Assembly (NCBI GenBank): GCA_004794655.1
Contig: SMMW01000056.1
Coordinates: forward strand, 2,269,501-2,333,500
Length of the DNA: 64,000 bases
DNA from: Marisa cornuarietis
Taxonomy: Eukaryota > Mollusca > Gastropoda > Architaenioglossa > Ampullariidae
Direction: 5' to 3'
Made by a program: the position numbers and the translations under genes. The notes beneath the pieces are model-generated. The model had not been told where the DNA came from. It searched no databases and saw only the letters and a list, made by a program, of their open reading frames with translations. This document shows positions 45,501 through 53,084 of the stretch, in pieces; position 1 is the first letter of the stretch, and each line of letters begins with the position of its first letter.

Positions 45501-48301
45501 TTGCAGAGGATTTGGATACAGAACCAGTTTTTAAAGCTACAAGAATTAGAAAGAGAAGGAGAATGTTTGATTACAAACAATACGAAGGAGAAGATGAAGG
45601 AGGAAGAAATGCCCAGGAGGATTTCCGCATCATCTGCTTCAACTTGATATTGTACACATGTACAGCAATTGCGTCTCTTCAAAGAAGATTTGAACAATTA
45701 CGGAATCATAATCAAATTTTTCAATTTATCTACAACTTCAAGGAGTTGCCAAAGTCGGTGCTGAAGTCGTGTGGGAAGAATTTGGAAGATGTGCTAACAC
45801 ATGGAGAAAGCCGAGATGTTGCTGGATACATGCTTGCCGAGGTAATGGACGCATTGAAGTCTATTCTTCCAGATTCTGTGCGTGGAGACCTTCGTAAGAT
45901 GTTGACTGTTCTCTCTCTATTAAAGGACGATCATTCGATTTTCCAAATTTATGGATTGCCTTAAGAATTGCCCTCACAATACCTGAGACAGTAGCGTCCG
46001 GAGAACGAAGTTTCTCAAAGCTGTCAACGATGTGCCAAGATGGTCTGAGGAACTTGGCCATACTCTCAGCTGAGACAGTGTTTCTCCGGAATTAGATTTC
46101 AGTGAACTTATTGATGATTTTGCTTCAATGAAGGCCAGGAAAGTTCACTTGTAATTATTTTTAGTGTTGAAAACTTACTTTTTGTCATGCCATATGTTAC
46201 CGTGTTGCTATGTTATTTGGTTATTAAATCTGAATGTCTTTCGCATGTATGTGTGTGTCGTGTGTTACTTAACGGCGGATGCAAACCCGTCAACTCAACT
46301 TCAATCACGACTGCATACTTTAGGGTTCCCTTCGTTGTAGCCTACTGACGAATGTTACAAATAAATTAATCGTAGGCTTATGTTGTAATGTGTATGCAGA
46401 GTGTTGTCAATGACAGAAAACGAGATATGCCTGAGGAAAAACGTGTCTTTAGATGCCAACAAAAACCGTGCGATGGTGGCGTCGAGGGCCCCGCACATGC
46501 CCTTTGCCTCGGGCCCCGCGGGGGCTAAGCACGGCCCTGCTTACAGGACTACTGGGGTTTGTCTCAAGCCTTGTCTCTAAGGCTTGAAAGGTACAATTTT
46601 AGCATTTTTAATTCAAAACTGAAAAAAGGAACAAGACAATAAGTTTTGAAAGTGCAGGATCATACCACGGACCTTCATCTACTGGATGAGTGTCTCTCAT
46701 TCGTTGCCTCTTTGCGCTATCATAGGAGTGACCAATTGTAACAAACCCTACAAACGTTAGGTTTTCACTTCCGTTTCCGATTTCAAAATGGCGAGTCTTC
46801 CTAACGTCGAGCCACTGACAATTTTTTTAAAAAAAGCATTGTTTTTGATTTTTTTGGGAAACAATTATATAGATTATTCTGTTCCAAAAAGCCTATACTT
46901 TAAGAATTAATTTAATATATGCCACAGATGAAGGTCCGTGGTAACACTGAAGACAATAAGGAAATCCCACGTTGCTAAGGTCGGTTGGTATTGTAAGCTA
47001 TGATGGCGACGAGGATAGATGTTTACTTTTTGTTGAGGATCACGACCTCTCGCTTTATTGGTATGGCATCCAACAATGCAACAATTTGCACCTGTCCATT
47101 TTTTTCGAATCCATTTATGTCTGCAAACCACTGACCTTTATTAAAATTAAATGAAGGTCCGTGTCTCTTCGCAACAGCAAACCGGAACCGGAAATACGGG
47201 CTCGCTGATAAGGACAGCCGAGACTTACACCGGATATAAACCTGAGACACTTATCCAGTAATTGAAGGTCCGTGATCATACTCTTAGAGGAGTGAGCTCA
47301 CCATGTGAGTTGAAGAAGAATTGATCAGAGAAACAACACTAACGAAAAAGTAATAAATATTATCTATGTGAAATGAATGTTAGGAGTGTCCAAAACCAAA
47401 ATTAAACAAAATAATTAAAGTAGTAGAGCGATGTGTGACTCCTTTCCTACGTTTTCTACACTGGCTCCCCATAAGTTCTCTCATTCAGTACAAACTGTCT
47501 GAGCTGTGTTTTTATTTCTCTGCAGGCTCATATCCTACATATTTCTCTCAACTTCTCTTCCCCTACATCCCAGCCACTACTCCGCTCTTCGTCTGATGAC
47601 TGTAGGCTCTCTGTCCCTGTCATCAGAACAACATCGTGTGGTCACCAGACTTTTAGTTACTGTGGTATAAAACAGTGGAACTCTCTTCCCTTCGATATTC
47701 GCCATCTGACCACCATTGACTCCTATAAACGTGCACTAAAAGCATGTCTTTTCCATGAACAGTCCACCAATAAACATAGTTGTCAATAGTTGTGATTATA
47801 GTCAATTGACTAGTCTGCCTGTTCATCTTTCTCTACAGATTTATGACTTTCTCCATCCTTATTGTTTGTTCCCTGTTCCTCTTTGTGTGTTCTATTACCT
47901 GTCTGTTTTTTTATTACTTGTCTGCGTAGTTGTTTCTCCATCCGTCCTTGGTGTTCTATCCATGTCTCCTACTTTTCTTAATCATTAAGAGCATGCTACT
48001 TCTGCATGATTCTGCGCTATGTAAATCACACGTGTTTATCATTATTATTATTATTGTTGTTGTTTACGTGTCTGACGTGAGAGTCTGAATATAAAGATAG
48101 GGTTTTATGCTTAAGTCTCTGGTATTGCGCCTGTCAATTCTTTTCAGGATACTTAAGTTAGTGGCTATCACATATAGTGAGCCAAACCGGAGAATACTCA
48201 GTACCTTGTACAAATTGTTGAATTAATTCTGTAACAACTGATGTTAAAGGACAAATACTTACCAGGGCCACAGAAACGATGCAGAATACAGTAGAAGTCA
48301 T
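29617..48301 (-). CDS. Receptor B: SRCR + cysteine-repeat single-pass membrane protein
   Basis: A complete 851-residue model in 11 exons (minus strand): 48301-48263, 44695-44644, 42827-42667, 42298-42139, 39411-37984, 37441-37210, 36876-36786, 36572-36482, 30668-30563, 30249-30130 and 29692-29617. Every junction has GT-AG ends and matching phase. Order: signal peptide, one SRCR domain split over two exons, about 28 repeats of a 17-residue CPxGxYQxxxGQxxCxx unit (GCC2/GCC3 or ephrin-receptor-like), a membrane-proximal module, one membrane helix and a 66-residue tail. The tail has NPGYDSL and KYDIIAED. The tandem paralogue upstream (receptor A) has the same exon plan. The domains are typical of scavenger or pattern-recognition receptors. 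Ligand and signalling are inferred, not shown. It is transcribed towards the kinase gene. Confidence 0.88.
30130..30249 (-). CDS. Receptor B exon: cytoplasmic NPxY/YxxL segment
   Basis: The acceptor TCCCACAG precedes 30249 and the donor GTGAGA follows 30130. It encodes a basic start and then [18 protein letters not shown]. NPxY is the class of motif read by PTB-domain adaptors. Confidence 0.88.
30563..30668 (-). CDS. Receptor B exon: membrane helix
   Basis: A 106-bp exon, the same length as its receptor A counterpart at 55359-55464. It encodes a helix beginning [17 protein letters not shown] and a basic stop-transfer end (YKLRG). Confidence 0.92.
31621..31964. repeat. 43-bp tandem repeat with 129-bp higher-order unit
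   Basis: About eight copies of a 43-bp unit containing GCCCATATGTC and CTGAAACACTAGAT. Copies at 31664, 31707 and 31750 are repeated in the same order at 31793, 31836 and 31879 with only a few changes, so three-unit blocks were duplicated. It sits in intron 8 of receptor B. Confidence 0.92.
31989..32115. repeat. Long imperfect palindrome (foldback)
   Basis: The arms 31989-32049 and 32058-32115 pair around an 8-base loop; the nine innermost pairs (TCCTGATTT with AAATCAGGA) are perfect and the outer ones mostly match. It abuts the 43-bp array, so the two may be parts of one foldback element. Confidence 0.8.
32264..32383 (-). CDS. DUF4806-like terminal exon
   Basis: The acceptor AAGATAACAG precedes 32383 and the stop TAG is at 32266-32264. 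It encodes [20 protein letters not shown] and a basic RRKRAERS stretch, the conserved C-terminal end of DUF4806 proteins as I recall it. Confidence 0.6.
   Translation of the reverse strand, partial: YPEATDHDIQIQITSWLAGARDQEYGRRKRAERSLDNIV
32264..34374 (-). CDS. DUF4806-like gene nested in intron 8 of receptor B (incomplete model)
   Basis: Three or four exons on the minus strand resemble the DUF4806 family of invertebrate nuclear or transposon-associated proteins. The first exon begins with ATG right after an acceptor and encodes [21 protein letters not shown] and WFPSSVK. An exon at 33816-33709 encodes [20 protein letters not shown] and a KRMR basic patch. The last exon (32383-32264) encodes [21 protein letters not shown] and a basic end, then TAG. 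The order matches my memory of the family. The phase of exon 1 (2) does not join exon 33816-33709 (needs 1), so an exon is missing from the model or this is a decayed copy. A Tigger-like element lies in its last intron. The family function is unknown to me. Confidence 0.55.
32524..32872. mobile_element. Tigger/pogo-like non-autonomous element
   Basis: The ends are inverted repeats: left CAGTGGAACCTCGATTATCC, right (reverse complement) CAGTGAAACCTGAATTATCC. CAGTGGAACCTC-type ends are typical of Tigger elements. TA follows on the right; the left flank reads CA, so one TA may be mutated. At 349 bp it cannot encode a full transposase. Confidence 0.75.
33521..33630 (-). CDS. Possible DUF4806-like internal exon
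   Basis: Flanked by a CAACCCAG acceptor and a GTAAAT donor. Two frames are open across it, one basic and one helix-like ([17 protein letters not shown]), so the frame is not settled. Confidence 0.3.
33709..33816 (-). CDS. DUF4806-like internal exon
   Basis: The acceptor TTTCATGCAG precedes 33816 and the donor GTAAGG follows 33709. It encodes [14 protein letters not shown] and the basic PTKRMR patch. Confidence 0.55.
34163..34374 (-). CDS. DUF4806-like first coding exon
   Basis: A strong pyrimidine-rich acceptor ends at the base before ATG, and a consensus GTAAGT donor follows 34163. It encodes [26 protein letters not shown] and WFPSSVK. The W/VP..WL/WFP pattern is what suggests the family. 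Confidence 0.6.
34786..35289 (-). other. Unassigned minus-strand coding-like ORFs
   Basis: Two overlapping frames have non-repetitive, protein-like composition. The first contains [15 protein letters not shown] and a charged helix. The second starts near 35093 with [15 protein letters not shown] and ends in an acidic, serine-rich stretch at a GTAGGC donor-like site. They would join by a one-base frameshift or an acceptor at TTTTCCAG. They may be 5' exons of the DUF4806-like gene, but the phase does not fit its first exon. Confidence 0.3.
36482..36572 (-). CDS. Receptor B exon: CPxGF juxtamembrane cysteine exon
   Basis: The acceptor ATACCTGCAG precedes 36572 and the donor GTAAGT follows 36482. 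It encodes [13 protein letters not shown]. It has the same length (91 bp) and phase as the receptor A exon 55657-55747, which encodes SCPPGFQLSGTSC. Confidence 0.9.
36719..36741. repeat. (GT)n microsatellite
   Basis: A pure GT run in the intron between two receptor B exons. Confidence 0.9.
36786..36876 (-). CDS. Receptor B exon: helix part of the membrane-proximal module
   Basis: The acceptor TTGTTACAG precedes 36876 and the donor GTCTGT follows 36786. The 91-bp length and phases match the receptor A exon 56433-56523. It encodes [20 protein letters not shown] has SPEQQLLQAVVNSNIFDEL. The donor is weak but is fixed by the paralogue. Confidence 0.85.
36911..36948. repeat. (GGT)n microsatellite
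   Basis: A trinucleotide run just outside the receptor B exon. The poly-histidine ORF over it on the minus strand is intronic. Confidence 0.9.
37210..37441 (-). CDS. Receptor B exon: beta-rich part of the membrane-proximal module
   Basis: The acceptor TTTTATTAG precedes 37441 and the donor GTGAGT follows 37210. It encodes [36 protein letters not shown] and ELRFDNLP. The cysteine pattern CTD-CVD-ACSN-WCESYT is identical in receptor A. I do not recognise this domain. Intron readthrough would stop at once (CCG TGA). Confidence 0.92.
37984..39411 (-). CDS. Receptor B exon: 28-unit cysteine-repeat array
   Basis: A single 1,428-bp exon with acceptor TTTTGCAG before 39411 and donor GTTCGT after 37984. 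It encodes about 28 consecutive units of 17 residues (51 bp), pattern CPxGQYQxxSGQxxCxx, ending with DNCTG. This is the GCC2/GCC3 or ephrin-receptor-like disulphide repeat. Most units carry an NxS/T glycosylation sequon just before GQ. Neighbouring units are very similar at DNA level, so the array probably changes copy number. Confidence 0.95.
39618..39650. repeat. (GTCT)n microsatellite
   Basis: A pure tetranucleotide run in intron 4 of receptor B. Confidence 0.9.
40163..40320 (+). mobile_element. 5'-truncated tRNA-derived SINE
   Basis: It shares CTGTCCTGGGTTCAG (B box), GGCACGCTGT, GCATCTGTTA and TTGCTGGCTCG with the minus-strand copy at 5868-6036, in the same order. The A-box end is missing. 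Confidence 0.75.
40799..40978 (+). CDS. Possible small secreted peptide or first exon, plus strand
   Basis: A 59-codon ORF starts [19 protein letters not shown], which reads as a signal peptide, followed by 37 or so mostly charged residues with two cysteines. A donor-like GTTAGT sits inside it at about 40924. It lies antisense inside intron 4 of receptor B. There is no family match I can name, and it may be chance. Confidence 0.25.
   Translation: MDIPAILVCCLLCAVTDGGVQSSFRPTSRHTVCRREALERALVSDKSCHRTYWYSSRGL
42139..42298 (-). CDS. Receptor B exon: second half of SRCR domain
   Basis: The acceptor TTGTGTGCAG precedes 42298 and the donor GTATGA follows 42139. It encodes [12 protein letters not shown], then [11 protein letters not shown] and HDEDAGVKC. 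It begins VCCAAYGWG, with two cysteines not present in the receptor A copies. Confidence 0.9.
42480..42600. repeat. (CTC)n/(CGT)n compound microsatellites
   Basis: Trinucleotide runs in the intron separating the two halves of the receptor B SRCR domain. Confidence 0.85.
42667..42827 (-). CDS. Receptor B exon: first half of SRCR domain
   Basis: The acceptor TTTGTTGCAG precedes 42827 and the donor GTGAGA follows 42667. It encodes [34 protein letters not shown] and RQLGLG, the hallmark start of an SRCR domain. Confidence 0.93.
43114..43228 (-). mobile_element. SINE, part 1 of a copy split by an insertion
   Basis: It matches the body of the SINE at 5868-6036 (GCCAGCAAC, GGCAAGGCAGCCAGCC, AACAGATGCCACAT), then stops at CCGAGGAC. 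The remaining part resumes at 44455 with the same CCGAGGAC. Confidence 0.85.
43273..43939. mobile_element. Second element nested in the first, with its own 8-bp target duplication
   Basis: Flanked by CGACACTT at 43265-43272 and 43940-43947. Left end GGTAACCGGTCG, right end (reverse complement) GGTTCCCGGTCG. Repeated GTCGAAACGACC and GTCGAACTGACC units lie near both ends in inverted orientation. It is non-coding. Confidence 0.75.
44215..44454. repeat. GGGGATTAAGTGTC tandem array
   Basis: Around sixteen imperfect copies, 14-17 bases each, form the right end of the element inserted in the SINE. It is not a CRISPR array because there are no unique spacers. Confidence 0.85.
44455..44500 (-). mobile_element. 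SINE, part 2 of the split copy
   Basis: Resumes AGGACAGCCAACC and TTGGTGACAGGCGCTAA, the A-box end of the SINE head, directly after the repeated CCGAGGAC. Confidence 0.85.
44644..44695 (-). CDS. Receptor B exon 2: N-terminal segment
   Basis: The acceptor CTTTTTCAG precedes 44695 and the donor GTAACC follows 44644. It joins exon 1 in phase 0 and the SRCR exon in phase 1, encoding [17 protein letters not shown]. It contains the end of the signal peptide region and the mature N terminus. Confidence 0.8.
44807..46539 (+). mobile_element. hAT-family DNA transposon, degraded
   Basis: Exact 8-bp target duplication CTTACAGG (44799-44806 and 46540-46547) and inverted ends CAGGGCCGTGCTTAG / CTAAGCACGGCCCTG define the borders. 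Inside are pieces of a hAT transposase: a zinc-finger-like YCKLF and [10 protein letters not shown] segment, a central ORF at 45161-45964, and after a frameshift [14 protein letters not shown], which is the C-terminal dimerisation motif. Stops, frameshifts and the short length show it is inactive. It lies in intron 1 of receptor B. Confidence 0.92.
45161..46096 (+). pseudogene. hAT transposase remnant
   Basis: The main open part is 45161-45964. The dimerisation region continues in another frame to a stop near 46096. About half of a normal transposase (600 or more residues) is missing, including much of the catalytic region. Confidence 0.8.
46666..47273 (-). mobile_element. THAP/P-element-like non-autonomous transposon
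   Basis: Flanked by GATCATAC on both sides (46658-46665 and 47274-47281), an 8-bp target duplication. The ends are inverted repeats of about 30 bases starting CACGGACCTTCA and including GGATAAGTGTCTC or GGATGAGTGTCTC. The minus strand contains [16 protein letters not shown], similar to the start of a THAP zinc finger as in P-type transposases. The ACGGACCTTCA motif occurs twice more inside. At 608 bp it is an internally deleted copy. Confidence 0.75.
47424..48062 (+). mobile_element. CR1/L2-like LINE, 3' fragment
   Basis: Reading with frameshifts gives LHWLP-type and [11 protein letters not shown] motifs, then [13 protein letters not shown] and [11 protein letters not shown], the usual C-terminal end of a LINE polymerase. 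It ends in GCGCTATGTAAATC and an ATT microsatellite, like 56311. Confidence 0.8.
48263..48301 (-). CDS. Receptor B exon 1: signal peptide
   Basis: The start codon is at 48301-48299, followed by [12 protein letters not shown], a clear signal-peptide core, and a consensus donor GTAAGT after 48263. It joins exon 2 in phase 0. An in-frame upstream extension is not evident. The promoter would lie just above 48301; I see no definite TATA box. Confidence 0.78.
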
Positions 48302-48503
48302 TCCAGATGCACTAAATTCGGTAAAAATAAGAAAGTATCCGCTCAGAACTGAGAGAGATTTAAAACAATCTGAGCTGTGTCCAGAAAGTTAAGAGAAGCT
48401 GCTGTCATAGTTGACAATGCAGAGATAACTCTCGTTAAAGGGACGCTAGTCTGTGTGAGAATTGGTTTCCGTCGTCAGAAGTGGGCAACGGATCTTTCCT
48501 CTT

Positions 48504-48506
<3 letters not shown>

Positions 48507-48560
<54 letters not shown>
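48507..48560. repeat. (GT)n-(GA)n microsatellite
   Basis: A long pure GT run followed by GA units, about 200 bases upstream of the receptor B start codon. Confidence 0.95.
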
Positions 48561-48562
<2 letters not shown>

Positions 48563-48564
<2 letters not shown>

Positions 48565-50473
48565 TCAGAGAGAGACAGAGATGGTGATCTTACTCGTAAC
48601 AATACACATGATAATGCGAGTATCTATTATGGTACAAATGCTTCTTTTTACTTCTTTGTTTGAAGTGGAGAAGCGGGCAAAAGTCAACAAGTTAGGAACC
48701 AGACTGTAAAGTTCTGTCATCGTGTTCATGGCTCGTGTGTCATGTGTATGACAATCAACATGTCTGCGTTCTTCAGATAAGCGACTGCGACACAGTTTTG
48801 TCTCCTGCAGTGCACCAGGAAGTTAAGGATAGTGTTAGTAATTAATGGCTGCCAGGAAAGACCAAATGCTCAGAAATTTGGATATAATTCTGCTTCCGTC
48901 TGTTTGCTCGTTCACTGCTCTCTAAATAAATAGTTTACAAGAATAGTTTCTAACAAATATCATATATCTGATTGCTTCTCTCTCTCTCTGTTTGTTTGTT
49001 TTTTTCTCTCTCTCTTACTGTAATAAGGGACATTAAAACAGATACATACCATCCCTAGTGCAAGATTTGTAATGCTGTCTTTGTCACACTCATAAGATGA
49101 TTAAACACACCTTTCCCAATGCCGTTAGCTTGAATACTTAAGATGTCGATTCCTGCCATTGAAATAATTAACTCACCAATCTTACTTTTCCCTCTCAGCT
49201 TTGGTCGACGATACACTGTACCTGTAGCCAGATATCTCTACCACTGATTCAAACGACATAAAACTAATTATGTCATTCTAAACGAACACAAATGTTTTCT
49301 TCTTGTTATTTTCTGCTGATGCAGTTGTTTATGCGAGCATTTATTGACATGCATGATTTGAACTGTAACATTTCATCTTTAAAATTGTGTGAGTTGTGCT
49401 CAGTTCCCAAGTTGTTGAGGCCACAAGGTCTAAAACAATAAACTGTTTCGTTCTGTCTGTGATACGTTAATGCAGAATATTTTTCTCGTTCTCTGTCTCG
49501 TCCTCTATGTGATAAGTTAATGCCTGATATTTTTCTCATTCTCTGTCTTGTTTTCTGTGTGATAAGTTAATGCCGGATATTTTTCTCATTCTCTGTCTTG
49601 TTCTCTCTGTGATAAGGTGATGCCGGATAGTCCAGTTTTAATCTCATGAAGTCATTGAGATCTGTGGACGTTATGGTGTATCGAAATTCTGCTTCCTTAA
49701 GTGTGCTCACCCTCTTTCATTCAACCAGCTTCATACACGCACACAAATCAATAAACTGCAGTTACAATCAAATTATTTATATAATACTGTTAGGAATGGG
49801 GTATCATTTCCCTTATTTGTGTAAGAAGCATGGCTAGTTGCCCTTCATGGTATGCTTGTGAAAGCATGATTGTGAGTATGGTTTATGAAAGGACGTGTAG
49901 TGAGCGAAGTAGTCACAGTAGCCCTGTAAACCAGGTTAACAGATTCTTGTCATTCCCAAAACAGACATCTAAAAAGGACATAATTGTACTTTCTGTGTGA
50001 ATGTGAGAGTGGAATCATTCTTTCCTTGCCTAGTCAAGGTATGGAATACGTTTTCTTTATTGATATCTCTTTAAAATGGTCAGCGAGAGAATGCTGTGTG
50101 CTTTCAATATTTGGTTGCGAAGTTTGGTTATTGGAAAGAGATATGGTAGTTTTTAGGTGTAACTTAATGTATTAGTTGTAGTTGGTGTGAGTACTCACGG
50201 AATCGTTAGATTTCAGGAATTAGTTGGGGTCGAGAAGACGGTGAACGAAGGTATCGTTAACCCGGAGTATTGGAGTATTCTGTCCAAAGGCTTTGTGCCT
50301 CTCGTCATCCCGGAATATTGGAGTATAGGTCTTCAGTGTGCTGTGTGCACTTCGCTGACCTGTGAGTAGTGGAGTATATATATATATATATCCTATGGAA
50401 GTGCTGCGTGTATTCGTCAAGGAACTAGTTGGGGGTGGAAAAGACGAGCGACGGAGATATAGTCGTCAGAAGG
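48563..50473. other. Intergenic, no gene seen
   Basis: No supported coding region. It contains a TC-rich stretch at 48975-49020, the 50-bp tandem repeat at 49459-49630 and a short (TA)n run at 50374-50391. It is probably the promoter-proximal region of receptor B at its lower end. Confidence 0.5.
49459..49630. repeat. 50-bp tandem repeat, about 3.4 copies
   Basis: GTGATAAGTTAATGCCGGAT and its variants start at 49459, 49509, 49559 and 49609, with a C/T-rich second half in each unit. Confidence 0.9.
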
Positions 50474-52200
50474 CAATGACAATGACAATTGACAATTCTT
50501 TATTAACGAGAGGTAAATAAGCGAGAAGGTACTTTTTTCATTTAGCCCTCGCCCCGTACGGGGAAAGAATAAACAAATAATTAAAAGAATACAAAAATAA
50601 TTTGGTAATAAACATGAGGTAAAACATCAAATAAGAGTGGAAGGAGAAAATGTACAAAGTGAGAAAAAAAGTACAAACAAGAAACAACAACAACAACAAC
50701 AACAAAGCAGATGTTTACATGGGTCATGGAATTGGGAGGTGTTTCTAGAGGGCTCATCTAATTTTCTTGCAAATATTTTAGAAGATAGCGTCGAAAGCAG
50801 CTCAGGGAGTTCAGCTGCTTGAGATGGAGAGGGAGGCTGTTCCACAACACGCTCCCTGAATATTTGAGACCAGATTTAAAGAGGTCTATTCTAGGGATTG
50901 GAGTATTTAGTTTTGGGGAAGTCCGAGTATAGTTGGAAGAAAACAACGAAGCGAGTCTGGGGGACAGTTTACTGGTCAGTATTTTGTACATGAATATACA
51001 TTTATGAAATTTAAGTCTTTTTGTTAGGGGAAGGACGCCCAGAGAGGTGAAGTCACTCGGCTGTAATGTCGGTTTGTGTAGAACGGCTGTTATTGCTCGC
51101 CTCTGGACACTTGCTAGAGGTTTCATGGAAACTCAACTAGCGGAGTCCCAGAAGTTGGAGGCTTAGTCAATGATTGACTCAATGTGGGTTGTATAGAAGA
51201 GTTTTCTTGTGTGTGGGTCTAGGAAATGTTTTTTGAACTCTGTTTTTGGCCTATTTTTTTAAGGGTGTCTCTGACATTAATAGCCATGTAGCGGTACATG
51301 TTTATTGTATATTAGTAGAAAGTGGTTGTGCCAGCAGTCGATTGCGTCCTCTGGGTCAGTAATATCATATATTTTGTTTAGTGGGGAGTTGTACAGATCA
51401 GCTAGAAATTTAGATTCCACGAAGTTTTTGAAGGAGCGATATGTGATAGTTTTGTGTGAACTTCTGGGAATTTTTGTTCCGTTTTTGCACCACGTCAGGC
51501 AGACAGGGAAGTGGTCGCTACAGCCTGTCGGGGGCACACAGACTTCTAGAATGTTGCGCTGGTTACTGACGTAGATGTGGTCAATGAGTGTTTGTGAGGT
51601 GATAGTCACTCTTGTTGGGGTGGATACTAGTTGGGTGAGGTTTGATAGACTAATCTTTTCGATCCATTGTTTATTCGGTTTCAGGAGGCCAATGTTGAAG
51701 TCCCCCAGTAGCATGTATTCTTTAGATTCAAGCAGCACAGCATCTAACATGGCACTGAAGTGGTCTGTCCATTCGGCCCGTTCGTTTGGGTTCGTATAAA
51801 TAAATCCGACAAGAAGTGTAGCCGTATTTTTTAGTTTTATTTCTAGCCAGATTGACTCTACGTTGTAGTTCTCGAGGTGGTGCAAGGGCTTAGTGTTGAG
51901 TGCGGTGATGATGTAGGTGACTAAACCAGTTTAAAGTTTTCAGTCTTGATGCCGGCGTTCTAGTGTGTACCCGGGGATAGAGATATCGTTGTGTGATACA
52001 AGGTCCGTTACCCGGGCTTCGGACAGGGCAAAGATGTGGAAGGGGGTTCCAAAGTTGAACATGAGTGTTTCTACCTCGGGTATTTTGTTAAGGGCATTGT
52101 TAATGTTTAAGTGACCTATGCGAAGCACATCTTTAGTAGGCCATTTTTTTCTAAGGTCCGTTAAGAAACATTTTAAATGATGATAAAGTTTAAAAATCAA
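50474..52200 (-). mobile_element. Non-LTR retrotransposon with the RT core deleted
   Basis: On the minus strand an endonuclease domain (RIGHLNINNA, LSEARV, LLGDFNIGLL, DHIYVSN, GCSDHFPVCL) runs in two frames from 52200 to 51277. It passes directly into the C-terminal tail of a LINE polymerase (LLYNTHIESIID, SVQRRAI, GVLPLTKRLKFHK, LWNSLPLHLK) ending at 50758. The palm region with the catalytic aspartates is missing. The 3' end has AATAAAG and a short ATTGTC repeat near 50474. It is inactive. Confidence 0.88.
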
Positions 52201-52314
52201 AATATACGTCTAATTATTTAAAATATATAGTGTACTTAAATTCCAGGATACTATTCTTCAGGGGATGAATTAAACAAATAACTACTTTAAAACAATATAT
52301 TGCAACAACAAAAA

Positions 52315-53072
52315 ATCATCAACCCCAGTGTTTTGTCGACGCCCATTATAGGAGTATATTGCCACCCCGGCCTTGTGTATCGTCGCCAGCATGCTGAGTG
52401 CACCTCGACTCCGGAGTAGCTTGGCGTCTGCGTGCTGTGGGCGCCTCGTCAAGAGGAGTATTGGAGCTGGACAGTCGGTAGTCGACGATTAGCACCGACA
52501 TCGAATCGTATCAAGGGAGATAATTCTAGGAGATTGCATATCAGTGAGTGCGTGAAATCTTACCGGACGTTGACGTGGAATTTGTGAACTTTGCTGTTAC
52601 CATCAAAAGATTAGTACTAATCCCCGAAATTACACAGGATTAGAAACCCACATACAGATCTTTGTATTTTTCTGCGTGAAAGACCTCGCGGAGAACGCTG
52701 TGCGGTCAGTGTGTTGTGTATGTGACCTGTCTGTGCGTTGCGTTATTATTAACAAATACACAGCAAGCCTTTTAAAGGTCAATGTTGGGTTAGCTTGGAT
52801 ACATTTCACACGATATTCGTATAACAAAATGTGAACATATATTATTAACTGTTTTGTGAAGGAAGAAAAGTGGGAAGATACACTCACACATATCGATTCA
52901 ACGCTACATTGCACAAATTGCTCCAATACTCCTATTGACGAGGCGCCCACAGCACGCAGACGCCAAGCTACTCCGGAGTCGAGGTGCACTCAGCATGCTG
53001 GCGACGATACACAAGGTCGAGGTGGCAATATACTCCTATAATGGGCGTCGACGAAACAATGGGGTTGATGAT
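52315..53072. mobile_element. Foldback element with about 153-bp terminal inverted repeats
   Basis: The arms 52315-52467 and 52920-53072 are reverse complements with about six mismatches. The 452 bases between them have no coding signal I can recognise. It looks like a MITE-type or foldback transposon. A target duplication is not clear. Its right end touches the start of the next LINE fragment. Confidence 0.85.
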
Positions 53073-53084
53073 GACACACAAAAG

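Noticed and set aside
47755..47988. Plus-strand ORF of 77 codons
   Set aside because: It lies in the 3' part of a CR1/L2-like LINE fragment and is out of frame with its polymerase.
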